Shown: piece after piece, positions 1-11,631 of the stretch | Numbering within the stretch: the stretch's first letter is position 1 | Layout: the number at the start of each line of letters is the position of its first letter | Assembly: GCA_019915135.1 (NCBI GenBank) | Contig: JAHLMK010000036.1 | Span: forward strand, 81,454-145,453 | Direction: 5' to 3' | DNA: 64,000 nucleotides | Source of the DNA: Strobilurus pachycystidiatus | Lineage: Eukaryota > Basidiomycota > Agaricomycetes > Agaricales > Physalacriaceae | Position numbers and translations under genes: made by a program | The notes under the pieces: generated by a model | Told to the model about the DNA's origin: nothing | What the model saw: the letters and a program-made list of their open reading frames with translations, nothing else | The model's database searches: none

Positions 1-884
1 CCGCGGTCATGGAGGAACGGAAGGCTTGTGAGGTTTGGGCAAGGTCTCCAAATAGCTTGAATATGTGGTCGGCGGCATTGATAAGTGTCGTATTGGACAA
101 TCGTGAACCTGATAAAGATACAACTACATGGTTTTTTCGAAGAACGTGCATATTGATGTGGTTTAACGCGTGCAATCGCCAGGTGTAGCTCCTGCAGGCT
201 TGGGCAAAGGGGTTGCGGGAACTTTGGGGTGCGATGTCGTGGATAGACATCGGGAGGGAGTCAGAATCAAAGCGGCCAAGTGACCCTGCCGCTGCTGCAA
301 CAGAGGCGACACATGCCTAAAGAACGCGTAAGGGCATCAAACGGAGGAGCAGCGCAAAAGGAGTGACCGTGTGTAATTCTTTGCCATTTGGAGTCACCTT
401 AGCATCTGATTCGGTCTCCTGCGAGGATTGTTCTGTGTTGTCTTCAATGGCGCAGGGCCCCAACGAGCGACCGAGGAACGTTGCGCTTCTAAAGATGGTG
501 TGCTGTATATAATCTCCCAGGGCGGGAATGTCCGTCTCCAAGCCGTTGTTGTTGGCTGGGTCGCTCATGACCAAGGTGAGATAGGCGTAGGGTGTGCCTG
601 CAGAGCGTCAGATGAGAATGACATGGCGACGGGGACTCAACCTACGTGAAGACCTAAGTTTGCGCGCAGAATTGGCGCGGCCAAGAGCGATTGTATGCGT
701 AGAATTTGACTGAGTATCCGTAAAACAGATTCCTCAGGTCAAACTCCTGCAAAAAATACGTGTCGTAGGCGATCCGCGACAGAGAACTCACAGGACACGA
801 TCTGAGACGATGGTGGTGGTAGGGTTCAGAGTGCAAAAGGGGCTTGGACCCAAGTATGGGAAAGCTGCGGAATTGGCCGAACAT
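1..884 (-). CDS. Unrecognised minus-strand gene or gene relic, 3' part cut by window edge
   Basis: Three coding-like stretches follow each other on the minus strand. The first, 884-654, starts MFGQFRSFPILGSK and ends at a TAG. The second, 574-317, starts MVMSDPANNNGLETDIPALG. The third, about 230 to 1, is open to the window edge. Intron-like sequence with GT and AG ends lies between the second and third. The TAG closing the first stretch and the lack of a clean donor there leave it unclear whether these are exons of one gene, two genes or a relic. I recognise no domain, signal peptide or motif. The upstream side (884 to about 1,178) holds no coding sequence I can support. Confidence 0.3.
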
Positions 885-1177
885 TGTAGCTCAGCAGAGA
901 TATCACGTGCATTGATAACTTAGTGCAAAATTATGCTCTGGTGTATATTTTATCATGGCTATGTCTGCATTGAGCATACCAGCGACATTTATAGGCTGAC
1001 TCATTATCTAAGATTGTGCTTGTCCACTCAGTGTGTCATTCATGACACAGATAGAACTTGCACTCAAAATGACTCAAAACCAAAGAGACTTAAACCGGTG
1101 ATATTTTATTCATACAGCAAGCTGAATGGATAAAATACAATATAACAAAGCGATTTTAGCGGCGGGACACGTTCCGA

Positions 1178-4041
1178 CTACAAAGATTCCAACTCTTTGG
1201 CCCAAAGCTCACTAGCACGGTGGGTCAACTTGGAGATGGTGCGGTAGTAGTTGATCTTTTTGTCCCAGCGGGTCTTGTTGGGCAATGCAAGATCCCCCCC
1301 CCTCATAACCACATCTGATCTCCTTGAACTTGCTCTCGCAGTCTGTTGTCCAGTAATAGACGGCCAAACCAGAGCGCCGCCAACTGTCAGGGCAAGGGAA
1401 AAACGACACTTGCTGGTTCAGCGTGCTCCCATCAGCTACAACTGCGCGTGAGCAGAGAAGAAAACAAACAATTAGGAAGAATTACCTGGGGTGTGGTATG
1501 CATCGCAGAGAATGAACTCCTCCGTTGGCGTAAGACGCGCTATGTGAACGTAAGAGCCGTCGTTGAGCTTCACTGGGATCTCTTCCCTGCAGGAGCTGGG
1601 TGGACCATTTGCCGCCATATACATCCCCATGTGATGGCGTGCTTGCCTCGCAATCATATAACCGCGAGCCAAGGCAAGCGGCCCACGCTTGCTCTGAACA
1701 AAGTCCATGACAATCCTGTTGTAATCGGCCCAGTCTTTGGCCTGTGGGACGTAATCGGACGGGCAAAACTCCAGGGACCGACACAGTGATCTAGAGCGGG
1801 CGGGGGGTGGTGGATCTTGCAGTGCGCTTCCATGAAGATAGAAGTCAAATTCTATGCCCATATCTGCGAGCGCAACAAGATTTCTCCAAGACTACGGGTC
1901 CCGCCATCGGGTAAGGGATCGAGTTTGAGGAGAAAACATAAGGCCAGGGGTGTAAAGACGGCAATCTCATGTCCATGGTCCAGGGGCTGGCTGCCCGCAG
2001 GTCGGACAAGATAGATCTGGGGCGCTGATGCGATATCAGCGTGTTTCACAGCACGCCACAAGACAGTAAAAGGTCTGGTTACATCCCCGATGGCAACCTT
2101 CACACGCAGGTGGTCCTCGGTGCGGAAGTGTTGCATGTGGGATTATATATTGATGTTCACATTGTGTTGCCACGGCGCAAAGTTACTGTAACCGAGGAAT
2201 TTGAGGACGGTGTGGAACGGAGGTTGGTCCAAGGGCTGGCTGGAGAGATATTGCGTGTCGATGTAGCCGTACATCTTGCGCGCAAGATGGAGAACATCCT
2301 GTTTGGTGATGTTTGGTCAATGTGGATTGGTGTCGTCGAGGGGGTCACTTGGGGTGTTGTGGTCCTCAGGAGTGGGAGTTTTGGGCGGGGACTCGGAAAT
2401 CTCCATCGGCAACAACAGCGCTTCGACGTTCAACAATACTTTTGTGGAGAAGTTGTCGGGCATTTCTCCGTCGTCGTCATAGTAGATTTTGCTGGCAAGA
2501 TGAGAGGGGGGAATGTAGTCCAAAGGGAAGTAGATGTCGTAGTGATTGGGGATGGGGTCAAAGTGCACGTGTTCAAAGTAGTCCGCCTGTCCCCACTGTT
2601 TGTCTTCGACCTACTCCCTCTGAGTGAGGACAAAGCGCTTCCAGGCTGCGCCATCATGCCTCCACTCAAAGACTGTTGTGCCTCTAACTGGAGGTCTTTT
2701 CTCCTGCTCCCAGCGCCGCACTCTACCAAGACGACACTGTTTGTCGGCTGTCAATTCATCTGCAATCTTTGCTGCAAGTTGCAACTTGCGTTGAGCGAAC
2801 CAGTCCTCCGGTGTTAGGCAATTTGCGGCTGGCACCATTGGTGAGTTGGACTCGCCGCCTGGCGTGGGAGAATTGCGTCGAGCGTTGTAAGTGCTGTCGC
2901 GCGTGTGCATGTACGCAGGGAGGAACGATGCATGAGATTGGGTGCTTGGGCCAGCAGCGACATGTAGACGGTCGTTGGGAGCTGACACCTGCAATGTGTG
3001 ACGGGATTGCTGCATGGCGATGGGAAAGACGGGCGCAGGTACGGCTGAATCGACACGCCGCAATTTGTTGTTTACCTGCCGCGCTGCGCCACCCAACTGG
3101 AAGACAGCAACTGCCTCTGGAACAAAGGTGTCGTAGGTGGGGTTGATGGCCTTTTGTAGGATTTTGACGCCGGCACCAAGGTAGAAGGGCATATGGTGGT
3201 CTGGAGCGCGGTCAGATGGATCCCCCAACTGAGCAACTGATGTCCCGGTCAATCCCCACATGTCTATGCTGGAGATTTCCGTGACCAATCCCCAATCGAT
3301 GAAAAGTGGAGCGTGGAATTCCTCGTGGAAGAAACGAAGGAGTGGAAGGTGATCCGGAATCCAATCCCTCGCCAGAACGTACGCCCCATTCCGCGCGTCA
3401 TCCCAACTAGGGTGGACAAAGGGACTGTACCACAATCTGTGAAGAAACGCAAACAACGCGCCGGAGGCATCGTGCACAGCGGACATCCATTCCATGTGGA
3501 CGAGACGTTCATCCGACCGTCGGATGTACTCCGTCTTCCGCATGAGAAATGCAACAAGGCCAAAGAGGGGCACAAATGCATTCCGGGCCCGACCAATCCA
3601 CTCCTGCGCCTCCTCAATGCTACCAAAATCCTTGAGGTACCCGTACTGCGCCGGCCAGGGCCAGGATTGAAAAAGTGGAAGTAGGTGTGGCTGTTAGTTT
3701 TGCGTCATGTCATGAAGTTTCTTCCAGATGCGTCGTAACTGATCCTCCAGCCGCCGCCAGAGGGTGATGTAGCGCACCTGGAGGGTATATTGGACAACCA
3801 ATCCGCGTTTGAACTTTTTGTAAGTGAGGGGGAAGTGGCCGCGGTGATGGGAGAGGCATTGCGTGTCGCACAACGCAGAGAATGGGGAATCGGGAAGACA
3901 AAGCGCGAGGTACATGTGTTTGGCGTGAATGTAGGAAGCAGTGCCTAGTTGGGACGTACCATTAGGGGTGTGAGGTTGGAGCATGCTGCGTAAAGGTATG
4001 AACGCGGGTATGTCAGAGTTGAGATAAACGTAGACGTGCAT
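1178..4041 (-). pseudogene. Decayed member of a large unnamed agaric protein family
   Basis: One reading frame runs from an ATG at 4041 to about 1,852, broken by in-frame stops at 3694-3696 (TAA), 2611-2613 (TAG), 2317-2319 (TGA) and near 2143-2145 (TAA). A frameshift around 1.9 kb moves the C-terminal part to another frame. A 44-bp intron (1442-1485) and a second frameshift in a run of nine G near 1,300 precede a terminal stop at 1178. Landmarks are an N-terminal block IPAFIPLRSM, a middle Arg/Lys-rich block ending TTVFEWRHDGAAWKRF, an acidic YYDDDGEMPDN, and a C-terminal VYYWTTDCESKFKEIR. From memory this layout matches an unnamed, highly expanded agaric family (seen often in Mycena); I cannot confirm this and know no function. 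Four stops and two frameshifts make it a pseudogene. Confidence 0.6.
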
Positions 4042-4726
4042 GCCACACGAGACGACAAGGTTGATTGGCCCGAGGGCATTGGCCTAGCAATGGTTTAGCA
4101 AAAGGCTTGATGGAGCCACTTTATCGCTTACTGAGGATGTACCGAAAACTCCAGCATCCCCTACGACTTCTCCGTCCTCGTATGGATCTTCTTTGTGCAG
4201 GATTCTTTGATGGTGCTATATTGGTGTGATATTAGTCCCAGGATTGATCACATTTGACCACAACCACGTACTGAGCCAGTCGGCAGAACTTGGGGGGCCA
4301 CCTTTTGGTCTTTGGATAGTATGACCGCGTATTGCGGCTGAGGTGGTGCCCCACGACAACGGTCTGAGGTGCTCATCTTGTACAGCTTGATGTGGATGGG
4401 AAAAAAAGATTGCAAAGCCTTTGCGAGCGTGTCAGCACCGATTAATTAGTAGTTGGCGCGACGCAGCAGCGGATTTGAGATGATGGCAGGATGATACCTG
4501 AGAGAAGACCGAGGTATGGCCTATTGCCAATCGCCGCCAAACACTGAATGTGTGCAGTGATCTTCAGCGCCCCTAATGTGGGGGCACTTTGAAATTTGTG
4601 CTGCTAACGTAGCTTTCATAGTCCGGGTTTCGTCTTTATGGTGATCTCTAGATATTGCGGGGAACAAGTTCTTCTAAGGACACCTCGCCCTTAGCTTTTG
4701 CTTGGTCTCCCGCTAACTGGGTTGAT
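4042..4726. other. Intergenic, nothing supported
   Basis: No coding frame with splice signals, no repeat with clear ends and no RNA gene was seen in these 685 bases. The sequence is AT-richer than its neighbours and may include the promoter of the pseudogene that starts at 4041. Confidence 0.4.
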
Positions 4727-6010
4727 TTAGTGGCGAAAGCGCGGATTTGTTCCGCGTTGAGCCCTCTTTGCTCGTACCCATTCTGCGAGATGTCCCACAT
4801 TTTTCACGACTAGAATCCGATCCCCCTCCTCGAGATCTTCTTCATCTTCTTCTCGCCATACGCGGCGAGCCTGGCGTTGTTGACACTCTGGCAGATACCT
4901 TGTGAACGCCAGGGTTCCCTTGACCCAGTCAACCTTGGGATTATGCTTTTTCAGCCACTCGTATCCCAGGATGATGTCGACGTTTCCAGTGTTAGTCACC
5001 GCGGACGTGAAAACATCTTCGTGTTTGTTGTCGGTTACGACCCGCAGATCCACAATCTGTTCTATCGGTCCGTTATTGTTGGGGTTCCGTCAACGTTGGA
5101 CACGGCAATGGGGTGTGGCAGTCGTTGGGTGTCCATTCCTTCGTTTTTGGCGAAGTCTCGATTGACATAGGCTCCGGTAGCTCCGGAGTCAATGAGGGCA
5201 ACCACGGTGAGAACTTTGCCACTGTTCAGGAACTTGAGGGTGATGGGGAGTTTCATACAGCGCCCCGGGCGTGTAGATCGAATCCAACGACGAGGTTGTC
5301 AAAATTCCTGGATAGCTGCTTGGGTGTGGCGGGAGTCCAGGCCTAAGATATCCTGGACCGCCTCCTGGGTGACCTCAGACTCCCTATCGGTCTGAGCGTA
5401 TTTCCGGAGCACTTTGAGGGGTTGTCGGGGGTTGACCTGCATTTCGTGCCAGATGAAAGGGAGGTTCCGCGGACGTGTTTGATGGGTTTGATCTGTGAAC
5501 TTCCCTTTTTGGTTATTTTGTTCTTTCTTTCACGCGAGGGTTTTGGTTCGTCAAAGTCCATGGAATCAGATTGTTTGTCACTATTGTCACTGGGTTCAAC
5601 AAGTAGACTACTGAATCGATTGGTCCATGGACCAGAAGAAGGGGGACTGGAAGACTCGCTCTTCATTCCAGTCCCGCGCCAAAACCCTGCTCCCGCAGCG
5701 TCTGAGCGAGATCTTCTTGTTCCTCATTGCTAAGACCTTCTATGAGACCTTTGACGGACTTGCATCTTACCGTGCAATTCCTCGCAAAACGCCCGGATTT
5801 CCCGCAATTGTAGCACTTTAACGAGGCCGCACCTCGCGTTCTATCAATGCTCATGGGTTTGCCTTTTCCTCTTTAGGTGATTCCGGAGGCTGGGGGGTTG
5901 TTGATCACTGTCGTAGTGTTGGGACGCGGGAAGTTTTTGGAAACAAATGGGGCAGGGTTCTTGTATCCCTGGATGGGGGCCGTGCCTTGATTAGCGATTG
6001 ATGGCACGGC
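4727..6010 (-). pseudogene. Ty3/Gypsy retrotransposon remnant: gag C-terminus and aspartic protease
   Basis: Read on the minus strand, about 6,010-5,870 gives a Pro/Asn-rich gag linker (NFPRPNTTTVINNPP). This is followed by a zinc knuckle at about 5,820-5,770 reading CYNCGKSGRFARNC, where the His of the CX2CX4HX4C motif is replaced by Arg. Further on, 5256-5062 holds a retropepsin core with LIDSGATGAYVN, and 5053-4727 holds ILGYEWLKKHNPKVDW, the second conserved block of Ty3/Gypsy proteases. The blocks lie in different frames with stops between them. No RT, integrase or LTR was found next to it, so this is an isolated fragment. It is not the same family as the chromovirus at 35-46 kb, whose protease reads ALVDSGSSDCFID. 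Confidence 0.75.
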
Positions 6011-6452
6011 GACATTTCGTCAATTTCCGCAATGCGCATGTTACAGGTCAAAAACAATCAACTCAGGCAGCAAGACTCATTCAGTCACTGGGCGATCATG
6101 TCAATGAGGCAGACGGTTTCGTATGACATGACCTGTACATGCATAACTGGCGGCAGCAATTTGGATAACAAGTTGCGCAAGCACAAGAAAGGATGAAAGT
6201 AGTTTCAGGGATGTAATGAAGATCATAATTGCAATGCGGTCCTCTTTGTGGTGCTCAACTTGCATCAGGCGATTCACAAGATGAGAACCTGTCTGAGTCG
6301 CGCAGAGCGCAGGTAGAGCGAATTCATAAGAAATGGTCTGTTCGATGATTAGAAATGTAGGCAATCTTGATACGGTCACTTTAAGTATAGCGAGGCCGAC
6401 ATGGGGCGTGCATAAGATAAGAGACCATCTCGTAAAAATTTCCAGTCCGCCT

Positions 6453-7173
6453 CTAGAAGCTCAGAGCCCCTACGCAAGTCGTTCTGAACCTGCCATGGAA
6501 ATCTAATGCCAGATGTATGAGGTCTTTGTGCTGAAATATCCCCATCTTATGGAATTTCCCCTGCAGCAGTGTGAGCCCCAACTCCATGAGAAATGTCCGG
6601 ACTGCTTGGTGAACAAACAGTGGTTTGGCAGACAGCACACATCCGGCTGGCAGGCTCGCATTGTATATGCGCTGCAGATGCGGGAACGGCTCCGTGAGAT
6701 GCACCATATCACACTCCTCTGCTAATGTAACGATGAGACATGGGACTAGCGAGACAAGAAATGCAAGCAAGACACGTACTATCGTTGACGGCTCCGGTCT
6801 GCAGGACGTGAATGGGACAAATTGGTCTCCATGACCGCAGATGTCGCTCAACTCGCCTGTGTAAGTGATTGAATGTGAGATGGGTACAAGCCAACAGAAG
6901 AGAGGTTCCGCACCACCGGTAGTATTGCAGCTTGTCGATCTGTTTCTGCATTGTGTAAACCGTATAGCAAGCCTCACTGCGGATCTCTATGTCGTTTGAG
7001 CAGAGGGCTTGATTGAGAGTAAGTCCATGAAGATACGGGCCCTGGACACCCCGTGTTAGCGAGGTGTATGTCACGCCCGCCAGAGCCTCGCAAATGTCGT
7101 GTGTAATGGACATGGGAGGAGAGAGACCCATATAAATGGCGCTGAGCAGCCAAAAGTGCAGGTTGATTACCAT
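6453..7173 (-). CDS. Unrecognised hypothetical protein or relic
   Basis: An ATG at 7173 opens a frame with a hydrophobic start (MVINLHFWLLSAIYMGL) that could be a signal anchor. It runs to about 6,780. A second open frame continues to a stop at 6453 and contains VTLAEECDMVHLTEPFPHLQ. Joining them needs an intron at 6746-6779 with GTACGT and TAG ends. At 34 bp this would be unusually short for a fungal intron, so the split may instead be a frameshift in a relic. I recognise no domain. It is placed between a retrotransposon remnant and a TIR element, so it may also be transposon-derived. Confidence 0.3.
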
Positions 7174-7289
7174 ATTTAGGCATAGTCAGGGTTGTCGGCG
7201 GGCGTCTAGCACGCGGTTGGTAGGCTGTAGAGATCAGAGAGTTAGACCAGTAGGAAGGTGTATCTTCTGGCTATAATGCGATGGTATTA

Positions 7290-7839
7290 TTAGTGAGAAG
7301 CACGGGTGCGGGTTACCCGTGTCGGGTTGGGGTACGGGTGGCTTCCGGGTGCGGGTCGGATGGTCAATCAAGCACCCGTTACCCACCCGCTTGCCCATAT
7401 AACTTTCTTGAGCAGTGGCGTGCTGGTTCTTATGCTTCAGAAGTATTTATAACAAACAGTAGCACTCAATTTTATTCTATTTACCAGTCTATTTTTGAGT
7501 AATAAGCCTATCTCTTGTAAAAGAAATTGAGCGCCTCGTCCAGACCGTGCCGGCCTGAGGGCCCGTCTTTCCCTAACCAAAGCTTCCTCCTCAGATATGG
7601 GTTCCAGCCAACTATTATTATCTATTCAAGTTGTTCCTTAGTACACTAAACATCAATCATGTTACTTTGGGACCTCCAGAGCACACACATCTGACAGGTG
7701 ACGGGTAACCCGCTACCTACTTAGGACCCGCGGGGAATAGGTTGGGTTCCCGTCATCCAACCCAACTTAGCGGGTCTTATAGTGGGTTCGGGTAGGGTGG
7801 TAGTGAAGCCACCCAGACCCGACCCGGGCTACTCACTAA
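7290..7839. mobile_element. Putative 550-bp non-autonomous TIR element (MITE-like)
   Basis: The left end reads TTAGTGAGAAGCACGGGT and the right end, reverse complemented, reads TTAGTGAGTAGCCCGGGT, giving imperfect terminal inverted repeats. Both ends are full of CGGGT/ACCCG words. The interior (about 7,400-7,680) is AT-richer and non-coding. I could not find a convincing target-site duplication, which lowers confidence. The CGGGT-rich ends resemble the subterminal regions of the hAT elements at 21-31 kb, so a relationship is plausible but unproven. Confidence 0.5.
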
Positions 7840-9464
7840 CGGTGACATAGTCGGAACCATTGGCTTTTACGCAATTGGGCAAAGGCGAGGAGGGCTTGGG
7901 GCGGAAGGAAAGCGTCCCATATATCAGCGAAGGAAGTGGTGAGCAACTAGTTACTTCCACTTGACAGTAACCTTTTGCTCACAGGGTGTACAGGCCTTCA
8001 TTTGGGCGATGATCTATACGACCGCCAGGAAAGAAGGCGCCTGCGCAAGCAGGCAAAACAAGAGGCTGCAAAGCAGGCCCAGTACCTCACTGCTCGAAGT
8101 AAAAGCGGATTCCAAGGGTAGCTCATACTGTCTGAGCTCACTCAGTACAGTCTGGCAGTGAGCAGCAGTGTTTTCATTGTGGTATCTCAACTTTCTCCAA
8201 ATGAGCTCAAAATCATTTGGCAGTAAATCGCAAATCACACAACATCGGTCATAGCTACCATGTTGCTGTTTGCACTCTCATGTCTCTCATGATGTCCCCA
8301 ACTCATCCTATGAGTCTGGTCATGTCACACCATCATGTCCTTGTGTGGTATCAACTTTTCTCCAAATGAGCTCAAATGCATTTGCGAGTAATTTCCATTT
8401 TTGGAGATGTAGCCTCATGCTACTGACTTCCTTTCTTGACCCACTAGCCTCAAGGCTATTTCCCCTACTTAGGGATGCTATCTCCGATCACAGGAGCTGT
8501 CAATCATGACAGCATCTGTCAATCATTTCCAGAAGATCACTTCTGATGCCATGTGTTCAGTTACCCATATCTCAGCCATGTGACATGGAATAACTTCGCA
8601 CTTTCCCAGGATCAATCTGTCATCATCTGGCCTAGGCCCAGTGCTGTCTGTCAGCTGATGCTGGGTCTAGGGCGCCCCAGAGTTGCGAGTTTGATCCCCA
8701 CTGTGTTGCAGCTTGCTTCCTGCCTTCATCTTCGCATTTTGGCTCTGCAAGGTTTGCACACAGTGTCCCTCCAGTTCTGCTCACAGGAACTGATGCTCCT
8801 TTCACCAGTGTACACTTTGGACAGTCTCTAGCCCTCCCTGCTGTCTGCTACAGCTAGATCTAACTCGATCTTTCACTGCTGTCCATTGTCACTGGTATGC
8901 TTATCCAACTTGATTTCAAGTTGATGCCTTATCTTGTGCACAGTGTCCAATCCCTGCCTGCTCCCACGCTTCCTGATAGCGTCGCACTTGGGATTCTGTG
9001 CACAGGTGTGTCCCCAGTCCACTCTTCATAGGCTACAAGCTCAATTTCGCTTCTGTGCACAGTTTAGCTTGCTCTGCCTTTGTTTCTGCTTCCCCACCCT
9101 CCACTCCCTGTAACTGTATCTAGTTTCTTGTATGTACTTGTATTAGTTCGATGTAGTACATAGCCAGTCACGATCCGCGTAATTTATAGGCCCTTGGGCC
9201 CGTTTTAGCCTAACTTCATCTGTGTGAACCTTGAAGCATTGGCAATCAACCAGCTAGGAGCCAAACCTTGCAAAGTTCCGCAAAGAGCGGTTGGCGCAAA
9301 GTACAAGACTCCGCCGGAGTGGGGTTTGCAGGAGGCGCAAGTGCAGAACATGTCAGAGTAAATGAGAAAATCCGAAAGCTTTTCAACAGCAATGCCAGCC
9401 ACAAACCGTCCGTCAGGCGCACATACACCCCGACACAGTGGATGGCCTCGATACTCACAAGGGC
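7840..9464. other. Non-coding stretch with short internal repeats
   Basis: There is only a short Arg/Lys/Gln-rich open stretch on the plus strand near 8,005-8,110 (DDLYDRQERRRLRKQAKQEA) that might be an exon relic. The rest has no credible frame. Two imperfect direct copies of a segment containing TTCTCCAAATGAGCTCAAA lie near 8,185-8,230 and 8,347-8,392. The word GTGCACAG or a close variant recurs near 8,755, 8,936, 8,998 and 9,054. No ends or target duplication were found. Confidence 0.35.
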
Positions 9465-11364
9465 TCATGATCTCTCCAGACACTCTTGCACGTCTTTTTG
9501 CAAAGCCTTCTCGTACCGCATGACTCGTCGATTTGCTTCTACACACCTCTTTTGGACCTTCACAGTAATTCCTGTCCTCGTAAAGTGAGCACCAATCGCT
9601 CCGTTATATGCACCTTCAGCGTCAACAACTTCCGTATTCATTTGTATATTTGCACCTCTCGTCAGCACGTTTTGAGCCCACTGGTATTGCAGCTTACTTA
9701 GCTGGATGCCAATCTGAATCTTCCGCTGTATTCCTTTGGCGCGAGTGGTCGGATTATAGCCAGTGACGTTCCTGACACTGAATAGATGGCCGCCGGAACA
9801 AGTACAAAGGTACTTTTGTAATTCCTCGAGCAAGTTGCGGGCTTCAGCCTTGCGCAGACGCGTCTCGGCTTCCGCAAGACCAGCTGCACATGTACATGGA
9901 AGAGCGCGATCACCGGGTTGGAGGGCGGATGGAAAGAAAAGTTTGATTTTTTCTGGCGCAAACCTGCCCGGGTTGTCAAGGTATATGATTTTCGCAGGCG
10001 TCAAGAATTCACGCAATTGGGGCATGAACACACCTTGGAGACCGCAAAATTTTTGAATTAGGTGTAGTATAGCTGTGCGCTGTTTTGTACATTGAGCTCT
10101 TGATACGTGGTGCCGGACTTTCGGGCCTTGACCTCCCAGGCAAGCGCCCGTCTGTTGATGGAACTCGGAGTTAGTGATGAATTATAAGTAAAACTGATGG
10201 AAACATACTGTTTCTGCTCAATCTCGAGCCCATTGGAGAGAAAGAGCGACATACTTGACTTGTGTGATACTCCACTGCTCCTCAGCGCAGCTTCATGTTC
10301 CTTCTTTGCCATATCCAGTTGAATATCCTTCAGTGTTTCTTTGTTCTGGAGTTGCGGCTCATAGGGACAAGGTTTTGAATGGTCCCTTTCCCACATTGCT
10401 ATCTCCCTTGCTCATCCATCAACAACGGCGGCCGTGCAATACTGCCGCACACCTGCATCAAATTCTGTGAAGTTCTTGCGATGTTTGCAGGCTGACTTGA
10501 TGGCGTCAATAAGACGAATCTTCAGTACACGACCTATGAGTGGCGGTCAGAACTGAATGATGATGTATTTCTGAAAAAAAAACTCACCAAATGCAAGAAT
10601 GACAGTCTTGCAATGGTGAGCAAAAATATCCTCAAGAGTATCCTGACGTGCCCCTGGACCCATCATTTTGGTCTGGGCTGCCGCGCAATTTGAGAGTGGC
10701 CAATTCTCCTCGATCACTTCTCCGTGGGTCCGTGCAACGCCGACAACAAAGTTGAACGAGAACGGAGCGTGGCATTCCGGCTTGTGGGCCCAAAGATGAA
10801 ATTTTGGAATCACAAATGTGACGGAGTCTCGAGTACGGTCCATCTTCCAACCCTCAGGCAGGTTTTCGTGTTGAACCCAGAAGTGAACCAAATAAATACA
10901 CATGACATCAAAAGATAAAACAAGTTGCAGGGCGTCGTCCACTACAGATGAGCTGCAGACAACGCTATCAATGTTACAGTGTCTAAAGTTTGGCCCGGAT
11001 GGGCTGTATCAGCGCCCATGCATTCTCAACGGACTCGCCATCATACCTCTCTCCCTTCTGCACATCGCCCATGCCATTCCTTCTCCAAACACCATGCCGT
11101 GCACATGTTACACCGGCAACGCCCGTTGTTCGCAATCCCTTAGCGTTCTTGAGATCCCCCAGGAACATGGCCTTAAATCCGGAGCAGGACTGCAAATGCT
11201 CCTGCTGTACATGTTTACCAATATGCTCCTTGTAGGGAGCCGATTCTACAAAGACACCCATGCCATCAGCAAGCGGCGGATCACGCTCTGGGATCGAGAC
11301 CATGGCATTTTGCATGCAAAAGTTGCCGTCCACGGCAAGGAATAGTCGTGTGAGGAGTCTGTAG
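9465..11364 (-). pseudogene. KDZ (Kyakuja-Dileera-Zisupton) transposase, N-terminally truncated
   Basis: On the minus strand the conserved core of KDZ transposases appears in order. Around 11,340-11,000 are LFLAVDGNFCMQN, a GLRTTGVAGVTCARHG block and MGDVQKGERY. At 10,942-10,600 is PKFHLWAHKPECHAPFSFNF, then THGEVIEENWPLSN and KMMGPGARQDTLEDIFAHH. At 10,396-10,100 is a DHSKPCPYEP region, and at 10,031-9,465 the C-terminal coiled, charged region with NVTGYNPTTRAKGIQRK. These blocks are characteristic of the family, which moves DNA transposons in fungi and other eukaryotes. Several frames and stops break the protein, and the N-terminal cysteine region is absent. It is cut exactly where a hAT-type TIR begins at 11,365, suggesting it was disrupted by insertion of element III. 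Confidence 0.8.
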
Positions 11365-11381
11365 TAGAGATCCGCACGAGT
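11365..11381. repeat. Left TIR of element III
   Basis: TAGAGATCCGCACGAGT fits the family pattern TAGAG-NNC-NNN-ACGAGT. It is directly preceded by KDZ transposase coding sequence; the eight bases before it are GTCTGTAG. No matching right TIR followed by this octamer was identified; an isolated GTCTGTAG near 20,436 has no TIR beside it. Confidence 0.5.
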
Positions 11382-11631
11382 CTCATGAATTCGTGAGTAA
11401 CTCACAGACTCAATTTGCCTCGGGTGTCTCGGAGATTTGACTTGTGGGACTCGTGAGTATGCACAAGTCAAATCATTCTTGAGTCAAGAGCAGAGATCTA
11501 AGGCCATGAGTACTTACCCTAAGTACTCACTCAAACTCGCACATATCTACAGAAAAAGATCCTGTTTGAAGTGCTACAAATATAAAAAAAAGGAATATGT
11601 GTGACATGTATAAACGATGCTAGATAAATGT

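Noticed and set aside
11365..11555. A separate small MITE ending near 11,553 at CTCGCACATATCTA
   Set aside because: The second end matches the TIR poorly and no 8-bp duplication flanks it. The left TIR is better explained as the end of element III, whose gene 2 starts 270 bp further.
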